A stretch of DNA of 64,000 nucleotides from Bacteroidales bacterium (GTDB lineage Bacteria > Bacteroidota > Bacteroidia > Bacteroidales > UBA12170), in assembly GCA_016744655.1 (NCBI GenBank), contig JADGDY010000004.1, positions 34,901 through 98,900 of the forward strand, given 5' to 3'. Positions within the stretch are counted from its first letter, which is position 1; each line of letters opens with the position of its first letter. Below, one piece after another: positions 16,253-25,164 of this stretch. Under the pieces are notes generated by a model. It saw only the letters and a program-made list of their open reading frames with translations. It had not been told where the DNA came from and made no database searches. The position numbers were made by a program, and so were the translations under genes.

Positions 16253-17533
16253 ATGAGAATAATTTACACCCTAAGCTTTTTACTTTTATTTGGAAGTTTA
16301 TCGGCTCAAGATACACTACAGGTGATGCAGTATAATTTAATGCATTATGGGAACTTTTTTGGCGATTGCACCAGCAGCACCAATAATGTGAACACCAAGA
16401 ATGGCCACTTAAGCACCATTATCGATTATGTGAAACCCGATATTTTCACCGTAAACGAGCTTTCTGAAAACACCTCTTATCATCAAATGATTTTAGATCA
16501 GGCTCTAAATGTTGATGGAGTAACTCATTACCGCAAAGCTGTTTCTTTTAATGCTGCAGATAGCTATATTGTGAATATGCTGTATTTCAATAAAAATAAG
16601 CTGGCTTTATATTCGCAAGATGTGGTTTATTCCGCCATTCGTGATATTGATGTGTATACGCTTTATTATAAAGCTGCTGATTTAAGTGTGAATCATGATA
16701 CTGCTTTTATCACCTGTTTTGTGGCCCATTTAAAGGCTGGAAACTCCAATAGCGACGCCACTAAAAGAGCTGGAATGGTAGCCACAGCTATGACCTATAT
16801 CAGAACCCATGATTTGCCAGGAAATATGCTTTTTATGGGCGATCTAAATCTTTATACCAGTAGCGAGCAAGCCTATACCAACCTTACTTATACTTATAGT
16901 GGCATTAGATATTTCTACGATCCTATTGATCGAGAAGGCGATTGGAATAATAATTACAGCTTTAAAGATATTCATACCCAAAGTACACATGCCAATAATA
17001 CCGCCTGTTTTAGCTATGGGGGTATGGATGATCGTTTCGATATCATTATGTCTACAGAAGCCTTACTAAATGGAACTGAGAAAATGAAATTACTAGTTGA
17101 TTCCTATGATGCTCTTGGTAATGATGGAGAACATTTTAATAAAAGCATTAACGATTCTCCTACCAATACTTCTGCTCCTAGTAATGTGATAAATGCACTT
17201 TATGGTATGTCGGACCATTTGCCAGTTTTAGTAAAAATAGAAGTGGATGCTACTGTTGGTTTATCAGAGCAAAGTTCTACAGTGAATTCCATTAAACTTT
17301 ATCACAGCAATAACCAAGATTTACAATATACTATTGGTTTAGAAAGGGCTCAAAAACTGAATATCCATATTTACGATATCTTCGGAAGACTAAAAATGAC
17401 TACAACAAACTCCTCTCAAGAATCTTTACTATCTGGAACTATTGATATTGGTGCGTTAAGCCAAGGTTTTTATCTATTTGTGGTGATAGATGACAATGGA
17501 AGAAAAACCACCACCAAGTTCCTGAAAAAATAA
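16253..17533 (+). CDS. T9SS-exported endonuclease/exonuclease/phosphatase-family protein
   Basis: 426 residues. Signal peptide (to about LSAQ), an EEP (DNase I-like) domain at about 20-330, and a type A T9SS sorting domain over the last 80 residues (IYDIFGRLKMTT ... LSQGFYLFVVIDDNGRKTTTKFLKK). EEP features are MQYNLMHYG, the metal Glu in FTVNELSE, FMGDLNLY and the final GMSDHLPV. These enzymes cut DNA, RNA or phosphodiester lipids. The export signal implies an extracellular or surface nuclease/phosphoesterase, perhaps for nutrient phosphate (inference). It is followed 29 bp later by sixA. Confidence 0.85.
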   Translation: MRIIYTLSFLLLFGSLSAQDTLQVMQYNLMHYGNFFGDCTSSTNNVNTKNGHLSTIIDYVKPDIFTVNELSENTSYHQMILDQALNVDGVTHYRKAVSFNAADSYIVNMLYFNKNKLALYSQDVVYSAIRDIDVYTLYYKAADLSVNHDTAFITCFVAHLKAGNSNSDATKRAGMVATAMTYIRTHDLPGNMLFMGDLNLYTSSEQAYTNLTYTYSGIRYFYDPIDREGDWNNNYSFKDIHTQSTHANNTACFSYGGMDDRFDIIMSTEALLNGTEKMKLLVDSYDALGNDGEHFNKSINDSPTNTSAPSNVINALYGMSDHLPVLVKIEVDATVGLSEQSSTVNSIKLYHSNNQDLQYTIGLERAQKLNIHIYDIFGRLKMTTTNSSQESLLSGTIDIGALSQGFYLFVVIDDNGRKTTTKFLKK

Positions 17534-17562
17534 GTATATTTATACCTTATAAGAAAAAGCTG

Positions 17563-18051
17563 ATGAAGAAGATATATTTCATGCGCCATGGTAAGGCTGA
17601 AGATGGATATGGAAAGTCCGACTTCGAAAGAGAATTAATAGAAAAGGGAAGAAAGAAAACGGGTAAAATTGCTCGATTCTTACAATCCAAATCAATTAAG
17701 CCTCAACGCTTATTGGTGAGTATGTCCCAAAGGACAGTTGAAACAGCTGCACTAGTATGCAAGCAGCTTGATATCGACAGTTCTATGGTGACTGAAGAAA
17801 AGAGCTTGTATTTGGCCTCCACAAATTCCATTCTCGATGTTATTTATTGTGTGAATGACAATATTGATGAGATCATGATTATTGGTCATAATCCGGGTTT
17901 GAGTAGCATTGCCACTTATTTGTGTAAAGACGAAATAGATTGGATGCCCACATCTGCTGTGGTAGGAGTTGAATTCAAAATAGACAGGTGGAATGAAATA
18001 AATGCAAAACCTGGCAAGCTTTTATTCTATACCAAACCATCGGAATTATAA
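17563..18051 (+). CDS. sixA: SixA-type phosphohistidine phosphatase
   Basis: 162 residues of the histidine phosphatase superfamily, the small cytoplasmic SixA type. The catalytic RHG is at 8-10 (YFMRHGKAEDG), a second Arg in SQRTVETA, and the second catalytic His in IIGHNPGLSSIA. Known members remove phosphate from histidines of phosphorelay or PTS proteins. It is 11 bp upstream of the M20 amidohydrolase and probably cotranscribed. No phosphorelay gene is near, so its partner is not indicated. Confidence 0.88.
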   Translation: MKKIYFMRHGKAEDGYGKSDFERELIEKGRKKTGKIARFLQSKSIKPQRLLVSMSQRTVETAALVCKQLDIDSSMVTEEKSLYLASTNSILDVIYCVNDNIDEIMIIGHNPGLSSIATYLCKDEIDWMPTSAVVGVEFKIDRWNEINAKPGKLLFYTKPSEL

Positions 18052-18062
18052 ATTCTTGATTT

Positions 18063-19220
18063 ATGATGTCCTTAAGTTTAAAAGAGATAAGGCAACACCT
18101 CCATCAACATCCTGAACTTTCTAGTCAGGAATTTGAAACCATTGGATATATTGAAAACCTCATTGAGCCATTAAATCCGAATCATTGTATTCGTATTGGA
18201 GCATTCTCGAGGGTTTATGTTTTTGATTCCGGTAAACCAGGACCTTGTTTGGTTTTTAGAGCCGATATTGATGCACTTCCCATTCAAGAGGAAAATAATA
18301 TCTCTTACAAATCGAAAGAGAAAGGTGTTGCTCACCTTTGTGGTCACGATGGGCACAGTACCATATTGATTGGTTTGGCACAGAGGATGGCCAAAAACAG
18401 ACCCAGCCATGGAAAAGTAGCATTGCTGTTCCAATCGGCAGAAGAAACGGGAGAAGGAGCAAAAAAGGTAATGGAGAACGACGAGTTTTTAGCATTAGAA
18501 GCTGATTTTATCTTTGGACTGCATAATATTCCGGGCTATCCATTGAATGAAGTTTTATTGAAAACTGGGAGCTTTACGGCGGCCAGCAGAGGAATGAAAT
18601 TAAAGCTACAAGGAAAAACTTGTCATGCAGCAGAACCAGAAAATGGAATAAACCCAGCTTTGGCTATGGCTGAAATTACTCGTGAGCTCCATGAGCTCAG
18701 CCAACAAAAAAGCACTTTTAAGAATCTCACCCTCCTCACTTTTATTTATTCACGATTGGGAGAAATGGCCTTTGGAACCTCCCCAGGAAATGCTGAAATG
18801 GGTTTTACGCTGCGCGCTTTTGAGAATGAAGACATGAAGCTGCTTTGCAATAATACCGAGAAAATCATTCATGATACTTGCCTTAAACATAATTTGCAAT
18901 TTGACTTTGAATACCTAGAAGAGTTTCCAGCAACTGTTAATGATGTAGAAGCCATTCAACATATTGAGGAAGCCGCTCTTCAGCAACAATTGAAAATTAA
19001 TCATCTTCATCAGTCTATGCGATGGTCTGAGGATTTCGGCTACTATAATCAAAAAATAAGAGGAGGTTTCTTTGGTTTAGGAGCAGGTGAAGACCACCCA
19101 GATCTCCATCATTTTAATTATGATTTCCCAGATGAGTTAATTGAGACGGGAATTGGTTTATTTGAGGAGATTTATCACATGGTATTAAATAAAAAGGTTT
19201 CGAATCTTACTGATGAATAA
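18063..19220 (+). CDS. M20D-family amidohydrolase/peptidase
   Basis: 385 residues, standard for M20D metal-dependent amidohydrolases (hippurate, IAA-amino acid or N-acyl amino acid hydrolases). Metal and catalytic blocks are HPELSSQEFET, FRADIDALPI, HLCGHDGHSTIL (Cys/His metal ligands), FQSAEETGEGA and a late His in DHPDLHHFNYDFPDEL. No signal peptide, so it is cytosolic. Likely role is deacylation of N-acyl amino acids or related amides. The exact substrate is unknown. Two ATGs in a row begin the frame; either could be used. Confidence 0.9.
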   Translation: MMSLSLKEIRQHLHQHPELSSQEFETIGYIENLIEPLNPNHCIRIGAFSRVYVFDSGKPGPCLVFRADIDALPIQEENNISYKSKEKGVAHLCGHDGHSTILIGLAQRMAKNRPSHGKVALLFQSAEETGEGAKKVMENDEFLALEADFIFGLHNIPGYPLNEVLLKTGSFTAASRGMKLKLQGKTCHAAEPENGINPALAMAEITRELHELSQQKSTFKNLTLLTFIYSRLGEMAFGTSPGNAEMGFTLRAFENEDMKLLCNNTEKIIHDTCLKHNLQFDFEYLEEFPATVNDVEAIQHIEEAALQQQLKINHLHQSMRWSEDFGYYNQKIRGGFFGLGAGEDHPDLHHFNYDFPDELIETGIGLFEEIYHMVLNKKVSNLTDE

Positions 19221-19551
19221 ATAATATCATCTAATAATCATATTGATTGTTATATATCGGTTTTAATTTTCTACTCCTCATTACAGTGATGGAAAGATAT
19301 TGATATACAGAGATTTGTTTTTCAATTTAACTTTTTACCATTTGGATGTTAAAATGGTATAACTAGATTACTATTGTCAAATTTTTTTTTACAAGAAATG
19401 CTATTGTTATATTTTTAACAATATCTTTTGTTAATTGCGCTTTTTACTTACTAACCAGCCAAGCAAATTCAGCTAATTTTGTTGTCTCTTTTTAAAAGAA
19501 ATACAAACTCAAAGAAAAGAAATATTATACTAGATTTTAATATTTAAATCA
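19221..19551 (+). promoter_or_regulatory. Regulatory region of the citrate lyase operon
   Basis: No gene in this gap. Two symmetric elements stand out: TACCATTT (19336-19343) mirrored by AAATGGTA (19352-19359), and ATTGTTA (19403-19409) mirrored by TAACAAT (19416-19422) with a six-base spacer, the 20-bp size of a Crp/Fnr-type operator. A -7 box TAATTTTG at 19474-19481 gives a leader of about 65 nt before citD. Regulator identities are unknown. Confidence 0.45.
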
Positions 19552-19842
19552 ATGAAACTAATCAAGAAAGCACAAGCGGGTTCTTTTGAATCCAGTGATA
19601 TTCTCATACTTGCATCTCCTGTTGAGGAAGGTGAAGGACGAGATATCCAAATTGAATCAGGAGTATTTATGCAATATGGTGAAACCATCGAGAAATTGAT
19701 TCATCAGGTATTAGATCAGTTCGAAGTGAATGATGTTCAACTGCAAATTCACGACAAAGGCGCCATAGAGCCAGTAATTCTAGCAAGAATGGAAACGGTG
19801 ATGCAAAGAGCACTCGAAATGCAAAAAGGAACCATGTATTAA
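19552..19842 (+). CDS. citD: Citrate lyase gamma subunit (acyl carrier protein)
   Basis: 96 residues, the standard CitD size. It contains the AGSFESSD motif (9-16). Ser14 is the site that receives the 2'-(5''-triphosphoribosyl)-3'-dephospho-CoA prosthetic group in characterised citrate lyases. CitD carries the acetyl/citryl thioester between the alpha and beta subunits, and the complex cleaves citrate to acetate and oxaloacetate. First gene of citD-citE-citF-citXG-citC, with citE starting 17 bp downstream. Confidence 0.95.
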   Translation: MKLIKKAQAGSFESSDILILASPVEEGEGRDIQIESGVFMQYGETIEKLIHQVLDQFEVNDVQLQIHDKGAIEPVILARMETVMQRALEMQKGTMY

Positions 19843-19859
19843 TCCTCGAAATTGAAAAG

Positions 19860-20738
19860 ATGAAAAGAAAAAGAAGAACCATGTTATACATTCCGGGCAA
19901 CAATCCAGCAATGTTGCTTCACGGAAGTGTTTACGGTGCCGATAGTTTACTTCTCGATTTGGAAGATGCTGTGGCCCTTAACCAAAAAGATGCCGCCAGA
20001 AATTTGATTAAGCAAATGATCAAGCATGTGGATTACGGTAAAACGGAAGTTTGCGTAAGAGTAAACCATTTGGATACTCCATTTGGGATGGAAGATTTAA
20101 AAGCCATCGTTCCTTTACAGCCAGACGCCATCCGTTATCCCAAAACAGAATCGGTTGAAGAGCTTCAAAGACTCATCACTCTTGTTGAGCAAATTGAAGA
20201 TGAGCACGGTTTACCACATGATAAAATGACCATTCATATCATGATTGAAACCGCTTTAGGTGTGCAAAATGTATTCGATATTGCTAAATATTCTAAGCGT
20301 GTAGATGCTATCACCATTGGTGGTCAGGATTTAACTGCCGATATGAATATCAAGAGTTCTAAGAACAGCTCTGGAATAGACTTGGCTAGAAAAATGATAG
20401 TAATGGCTGCTAAAGCCAACAGAATTGATGCTATCGACACCGTTTATGTTGATATTGACGATGAAGAAGGATTGAAACAGGAAACAGAATTCATTCGTCA
20501 GATTGGTTTCTCGGGAAAAGCAGTGATTAATCCTCGCCAAATAGACCCTATTCATGAAATTTATACGCCATCTGACGATGAGATTCGTAAGGCTTATAGA
20601 GTGGTGAAAGAGTTTAACAAGAACAAAGCAAAAGGCATTGGCGTTTTTGCTATTGATGGAAAAATGGTAGATGCACCAGTGGTTACCAGAGCCAGATACG
20701 TTTTGGAATTGTCGGGTGTAGATCATGAGAACATTTAA
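19860..20738 (+). CDS. citE: Citrate lyase beta subunit (citryl-ACP oxaloacetate-lyase)
   Basis: 292 residues, full length. HpcH/HpaI-type TIM barrel with RTMLYIPGNNPAML, LLDLEDAVALNQKD (metal Glu/Asp), VRVNHLDTPFG, IHIMIETALGVQN, IGGQDLTADM and FSGKAVINPRQI. It cleaves citryl-ACP to oxaloacetate and acetyl-ACP. It ends 10 bp before the preferred citF start, so translation is probably coupled. Confidence 0.96.
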   Translation: MKRKRRTMLYIPGNNPAMLLHGSVYGADSLLLDLEDAVALNQKDAARNLIKQMIKHVDYGKTEVCVRVNHLDTPFGMEDLKAIVPLQPDAIRYPKTESVEELQRLITLVEQIEDEHGLPHDKMTIHIMIETALGVQNVFDIAKYSKRVDAITIGGQDLTADMNIKSSKNSSGIDLARKMIVMAAKANRIDAIDTVYVDIDDEEGLKQETEFIRQIGFSGKAVINPRQIDPIHEIYTPSDDEIRKAYRVVKEFNKNKAKGIGVFAIDGKMVDAPVVTRARYVLELSGVDHENI

Positions 20739-20748
20739 TTTTTTAGCG

Positions 20749-22308
20749 ATGAATAAGAATAAAATAGGAAGAGAAATTCCAAAAAACATAGAAGGCATTG
20801 GCGAATTAGAACCATATAGCGGTGCTTGGAAAAAATTAAAAAAAGGTTGGATGGATGAGTTAACAAGTCCTCCACCAAATAAGGCTAAAATGCCCCATGC
20901 CGATAAGGTTTGTGATACATTGGAAGAGGCCATCGAGAAGTCGAATCCTAAAGATGGAATGACGGTTTCTTTCCATCACCACATGAGAAATGGGGAGAAT
21001 ATTTTGGTAAGGTCTATCGATATTCTAGCCAAAATGGGCATCAAGAATATTACCTTGGCTTCCTCTTCATTAAACGAGAGCCATAATCCGATTATTAAGT
21101 ATTTAGAGGATGGTACCATTACTCGCATCTGGACTTCCGGAATTAGAGGTAAACTAGGACAGGCTATATCTTCTGGTGTGATGGATTTGCCTATCACTAT
21201 TCACTCTCATGGTGGAAGAGTAAGGGCCATTCACACGGGTAAAATCTCCATCGATTTGGCCATTATTGCAGCTTCTGCTGCCGATGAGGAAGGAAATGCA
21301 ACAGGCTCAACCGGGAAATCTGCTTTTGGTTCTTTGGGTTATGCACACATCGATTCGCAATATGCAAAACAGGTGATGGTGGTTACTGACGACTTGGTTG
21401 ACTATCCTTGCTATCCGCTCTCTATTAAGCAGATTTATGTTGATTTTGTAGTGAAAGTAGATTCTATTGGGGACTCCTCAAAAATTGCTTCTGGTACTAC
21501 TCGTATCACTAAATCACCTATGGATTTAAGAATTGCCAAGTTGGGTGCCGATGTGATTGAAAATTCAGGTTTCTTCAACGAAGGTTTTTCTTTCCAAGTG
21601 GGTGCTGGTGGAGCTTCTTTGGCGGTGGCTAAGTTTATCCGCGAAAAGATGAAACGCAAAAATATTAAAGGAAGCTTCCTTTTAGGTGGTGTGACTTCCT
21701 ATGGTGTAGACATGTTAAATGAAGGCTTGTTCAAGACCATTTTCGATGTACAATCTTTCGATGCGGCGGTGAGTACTTCACTTTATAATAATAAGAATCA
21801 TATTGAAATTTCAGCTGGCCACTACGCCAGTCCTTTCAACTGTGGATGTGTGACCAATAAATTAGACATTGTGGTTTTAGGAGCTTTAGAGATTGATTTA
21901 GATTTCAATGTAAATGTTATCACTGGTGCCAATGGCGAAGTGAGAGGTGCTTCTGGTGGACATAGCGATACGGCTTCTGGAGCTCAGTTAACCGTGGTGG
22001 TTTGTCCTTCTTTTAGAGGAAGAATTTCTACCATTAACAAAAGAGTTCAAACAGTGGTTACTCCTGGTGAAACTGTAGATGTTTTGGTAACTGAACGCGG
22101 AATCTGTGTGAATCCTATGAAACCAGAATTGGAAGAAAGCCTAAAGAAAGCTGGACTGAATATCAAGAAAATTGAAGACCTACAGCAAGAGGTGGAAAAG
22201 ATAGTTGGAAAAGCCAAAGAGGTGAAATATTCAGATAAAATTGTGGGTTTGGTGGAATATCGAGACGGAACTATTGTTGATGTAATTCGTCAAGTAATCG
22301 AAGAGTAG
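20749..22308 (+). CDS. citF: Citrate lyase alpha subunit (citrate:acetyl-ACP transferase)
   Basis: 519 residues from the ATG at 20749 (MNKNKIGREIPKN, the usual CitF start). An in-frame ATG at 20725 overlaps the end of citE and adds residues without family similarity. Typical CitF text is TVSFHHHMRNGE, ITLASSSLNESHNP, IHSHGGRVRAIHTG, ATGSTGKSAFGSLGYA, GAGGASLAVAKFI, GHYASPFNCGCVTNKLD and GANGEVRGASGGHSDTASGA. It exchanges acetyl for citryl on the CitD carrier. A 175-bp gap with palindromes separates it from citXG. Confidence 0.96.
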   Translation: MNKNKIGREIPKNIEGIGELEPYSGAWKKLKKGWMDELTSPPPNKAKMPHADKVCDTLEEAIEKSNPKDGMTVSFHHHMRNGENILVRSIDILAKMGIKNITLASSSLNESHNPIIKYLEDGTITRIWTSGIRGKLGQAISSGVMDLPITIHSHGGRVRAIHTGKISIDLAIIAASAADEEGNATGSTGKSAFGSLGYAHIDSQYAKQVMVVTDDLVDYPCYPLSIKQIYVDFVVKVDSIGDSSKIASGTTRITKSPMDLRIAKLGADVIENSGFFNEGFSFQVGAGGASLAVAKFIREKMKRKNIKGSFLLGGVTSYGVDMLNEGLFKTIFDVQSFDAAVSTSLYNNKNHIEISAGHYASPFNCGCVTNKLDIVVLGALEIDLDFNVNVITGANGEVRGASGGHSDTASGAQLTVVVCPSFRGRISTINKRVQTVVTPGETVDVLVTERGICVNPMKPELEESLKKAGLNIKKIEDLQQEVEKIVGKAKEVKYSDKIVGLVEYRDGTIVDVIRQVIEE

Positions 22309-22330
22309 TTAGTTGTCTGGCTATAAAATC

Positions 22331-22414
22331 CGCTAATTTCGTTACGCTCACCCTCAAAATGGTCATTTACTCCAGTAAACTCACATTTTTCGGGCATCGC
22401 AAGCCTCATTAGCG
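22331..22414. repeat. Palindromic element inside the citF-citXG gap
   Basis: CGCTAAT (22331-22337) is mirrored by ATTAGCG (22408-22414). Inside lies TTTACT-CC-AGTAAA (22366-22379), a tight hairpin. The text is unlike the coding flanks and looks like a small inserted hairpin element. It could also act as an mRNA processing or attenuation site between citF and the maturation genes. Confidence 0.45.
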
Positions 22415-22483
22415 AACTTTCTAGGACAGACACCCGACTTTATGGACAAGCTCTAATTAGAGCCAACGGTCAAAAGCCAAAAC

Positions 22484-23842
22484 ATGAGTAAAGAACTCCA
22501 TAAAATACTTCAAGCTCGGGAAGAAAGAGCCCAAAAGCGTAGTGAAATTGCTGCTGCTTCTAAAGCTTCTGTGAGCCTGAGCTTGAATATTCCTTCCTAT
22601 CCGAAACACAATCAGCTTTGCCGCGATGTCTTTCCTTGGATAGTGGAAGAATTGAAGATTCACCTTTTGGCCCATCGAGTAGAATTGGGAGCGGAAGACC
22701 TGATTACCGATGAAGCTGGATTACTCTATTTGGCAGTTTTAGAGGAGTCTGATGATTTAAAATCTGTCAAAGAAATAACTGAGGACTTTGAGAGCAAGCA
22801 TGCCGTATCGAGGATTTTAGATGTGGATGTGTACGACGAGTCGGCCAGGCCGGTGAGTTCGGGTAAGAAAAAGCCTTGCATCATTTGCCAAGATAAAGCT
22901 GCTGTGGAATGCATGCGTGAACGGAAACACGATTATCAGGAGCTCAGAGCTAATATATTTGAAATATTGCAAGACTATAAAGACCAGTATTTGGCCATGG
23001 AGGTTTCCGAAAAGCTAAGTGAGATTTGTAGCCGCGCCCTTTTATATGAAGTGAGCTTGTCGCCAAAACCTGGACTCGTAGACTTTTACGACTCGGGAGC
23101 GCATACAGACATGAACTATTATAGCTTCTTGAAATCTACCGCTGCTTTGGCTCCTCTATGGAAAGACTTTGCTTTGGCTGCTTGGAAAGAAGATGCTGAA
23201 TTATCGCGTGCTTTAAGTGAAATTAGAGTGTTGGGCTTAAAAGCGGAGCAAAGAATGTTTGCCGCTACCCGAAATGTAAATACTCAAAAAGGCTTGATAT
23301 TTTTATTGGGCATCAGTGTTTATACAGTTTCTCATTTACTCAAGAACCATCAAGAACTCAATGTGCAAAACATTCGCAATTGCATTAGAGCGATTTGTAA
23401 AGATTTGGTGAATGCTGAGTTAGTGGCCTCCTCAAAAAAGCAATCCTCTCATGGTGAAAAAACCTTCCAGAAATATGGAGTAAAAGGAGCTGGTGCCAGA
23501 TATGAAGCCCAAGAAGGATTTCCAGTGGTTTTCGAAACCGCTCTTCCTTTTCTAGAGAAGCAGGAGAAATTAGATTTTCAGGATAAAGAAGTCATGGAAA
23601 ACATCTTATCTCAAACGCTTTTAAATATCATAGCTAATACCAACGATTCCAATGTGTTATATCGAAAAGGCACCGAAATAGCAGAAGAATTGAAGAAATT
23701 GGCTTCCGAAGCCCTCCTCAACAAGGATAATTATAATAAATTAGCTCTCTTTTGTGGTGAACAGCAAATATCGCCTGGCGGTAGCGCCGATATGTTGGCT
23801 GTCACGCTGTTTTTCTATGATGTGAAACAAGAAATAGATTGA
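22484..23842 (+). CDS. citXG: Fused CitX-CitG: citrate lyase prosthetic-group transferase and synthase
   Basis: 452 residues. The CitX part (about 1-180) shows LITDEAGLLYLAV and the Cys motif KPCIICQDKAAVECMRERKH and transfers the triphosphoribosyl-dephospho-CoA group to CitD. The CitG part (about 190-450) shows LSPKPGLVDFYDSGAHTDMN, NVNTQKGLIFLLG, HGEKTFQKYGVKGAGARYEA, TNDSNVLYRKG and PGGSADMLAVT and makes that group from ATP and dephospho-CoA. Such fusions are known in some citrate lyase loci. Both halves keep their motifs, so one protein covers both steps. citC begins 3 bp after the stop. Confidence 0.93.
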   Translation: MSKELHKILQAREERAQKRSEIAAASKASVSLSLNIPSYPKHNQLCRDVFPWIVEELKIHLLAHRVELGAEDLITDEAGLLYLAVLEESDDLKSVKEITEDFESKHAVSRILDVDVYDESARPVSSGKKKPCIICQDKAAVECMRERKHDYQELRANIFEILQDYKDQYLAMEVSEKLSEICSRALLYEVSLSPKPGLVDFYDSGAHTDMNYYSFLKSTAALAPLWKDFALAAWKEDAELSRALSEIRVLGLKAEQRMFAATRNVNTQKGLIFLLGISVYTVSHLLKNHQELNVQNIRNCIRAICKDLVNAELVASSKKQSSHGEKTFQKYGVKGAGARYEAQEGFPVVFETALPFLEKQEKLDFQDKEVMENILSQTLLNIIANTNDSNVLYRKGTEIAEELKKLASEALLNKDNYNKLALFCGEQQISPGGSADMLAVTLFFYDVKQEID

Positions 23843-23845
23843 AAA

Positions 23846-24925
23846 ATGAATTTTGAAGATACTGATTTTAGATACGAATATTTAGATGTCGAAAACCCTT
23901 ACGATGTGAAGTTGGTTTCCAATTTCTTAAAGGAAAATGGCTACGATTATCTTTCGGAAGCCATAGATTCTACAGTGATTCTTTATAATTTAAATGATGA
24001 ATTGATAGGTACAGGTTCTTATAAAAACCAAACCTTAAAATATGTGGTGGTGGCCGATAAATTTCGTGAAACCACAGCATTTCCATTGATTGTATCTTAT
24101 CTTTCAGATAAAATTTTAGCAGACAATAAGCGCTGTTTTGTATTTACCAAGCCCGAGACTTCAGTATTATTCGAAGGTTTAGGATTTAAGGAAATCACCA
24201 GAGCAGAACCTCTATTTTCTGTTTTAGAATTCGGTTATGAATCCATTAAAACCTATCAGAAAAACCTCTTAAAGCGCAAAGTAGAAACCAAGACCGATGA
24301 TGTGGCCACCATTGTGGTGAACTGTAATCCTTTTACCTTGGGCCATCAATATCTCATTGAAAAAGCAGCTGCCGAAAATGAGATTGTCTATCTGTTTGTG
24401 GTAGAAGAAGACCTCTCTGCCTTCCCTTTTGAAGTGCGATTGAAGATGATTAAAGAAGGTATCGCCCATTTAGATAATGTGGTTATTATTGGAACTGGAC
24501 CGTATATTGTTTCTGGCGCCATCTTTCCAAATTACTTTTTGAAATTAGAATCTTGGAACCTGATTTCTGAGAAACAAGCAGAAGTAGATGTGAAAATATT
24601 TGCCCAATATATTGTTCCCACTTTAGGTATTAAAAAACGCTATGTGGGCACAGAGCATTATTGCCGCACCACCAGAGCCTATAACGAAGCCATGAAGAAA
24701 ATTTTACCTGCTGTGGGTTGCGAAGTTTATGAGGTGGATAGAAAAACCATTGGCATGGTCACCGAGGGAGAAAATAAAAACTGCATAAGTGCCTCTAAGG
24801 TTCGTTTGGCCATGAAAGAAGGCCGCTTTAACGATATCCAAGACTTTATTCCAGAAGTCACTAAGAAATTCTTGTTGTCAGAGGAGTCCGCAGATATTTG
24901 GGAGAGGTTGAAGTTTGTGGATTAA
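23846..24925 (+). CDS. citC: [Citrate (pro-3S)-lyase] ligase
   Basis: 359 residues, normal CitC length. An N-terminal GNAT-like domain (about 1-130) is followed by a nucleotidyltransferase domain with VNCNPFTLGHQYLIEKAA (the HxGH-type ATP site, here NPFTLGH), ARC/Asp-rich core and the C-terminal ISASKVRLAMKEG (ISxSxVR motif). It acetylates the CitD prosthetic group with acetate and ATP, switching the lyase on. Last gene of the operon; no citrate transporter or oxaloacetate decarboxylase follows. Confidence 0.95.
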   Translation: MNFEDTDFRYEYLDVENPYDVKLVSNFLKENGYDYLSEAIDSTVILYNLNDELIGTGSYKNQTLKYVVVADKFRETTAFPLIVSYLSDKILADNKRCFVFTKPETSVLFEGLGFKEITRAEPLFSVLEFGYESIKTYQKNLLKRKVETKTDDVATIVVNCNPFTLGHQYLIEKAAAENEIVYLFVVEEDLSAFPFEVRLKMIKEGIAHLDNVVIIGTGPYIVSGAIFPNYFLKLESWNLISEKQAEVDVKIFAQYIVPTLGIKKRYVGTEHYCRTTRAYNEAMKKILPAVGCEVYEVDRKTIGMVTEGENKNCISASKVRLAMKEGRFNDIQDFIPEVTKKFLLSEESADIWERLKFVD

Positions 24926-25090
24926 GCTTAATCGCTTGCACTTATTCCAATGGTATTATTCTATTTTGTTTGGCGAGTAAACATGGCAGGGTATAGTGTC
25001 TATCATTTATTACTTTTGATAAAACGATTAAAGCAGTAATTTTTCTATGAATTATTCTTATGTATTTTATTACAGTAGCTTAAAAGGCCT

Positions 25091-25098
25091 TATATTTG
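25091..25098 (+). promoter_or_regulatory. -7 box for the carboxypeptidase-regulatory-domain protein
   Basis: TATATTTG fits TAnnTTTG and lies 66 nt before the preferred ATG at 25165. Confidence 0.35.
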
Positions 25099-25164
25099 GT
25101 CAAAATATCGGTTTTTCATTGAGTTTTAGACGAACTGACGATGACAATCATAAAAAATAATATT

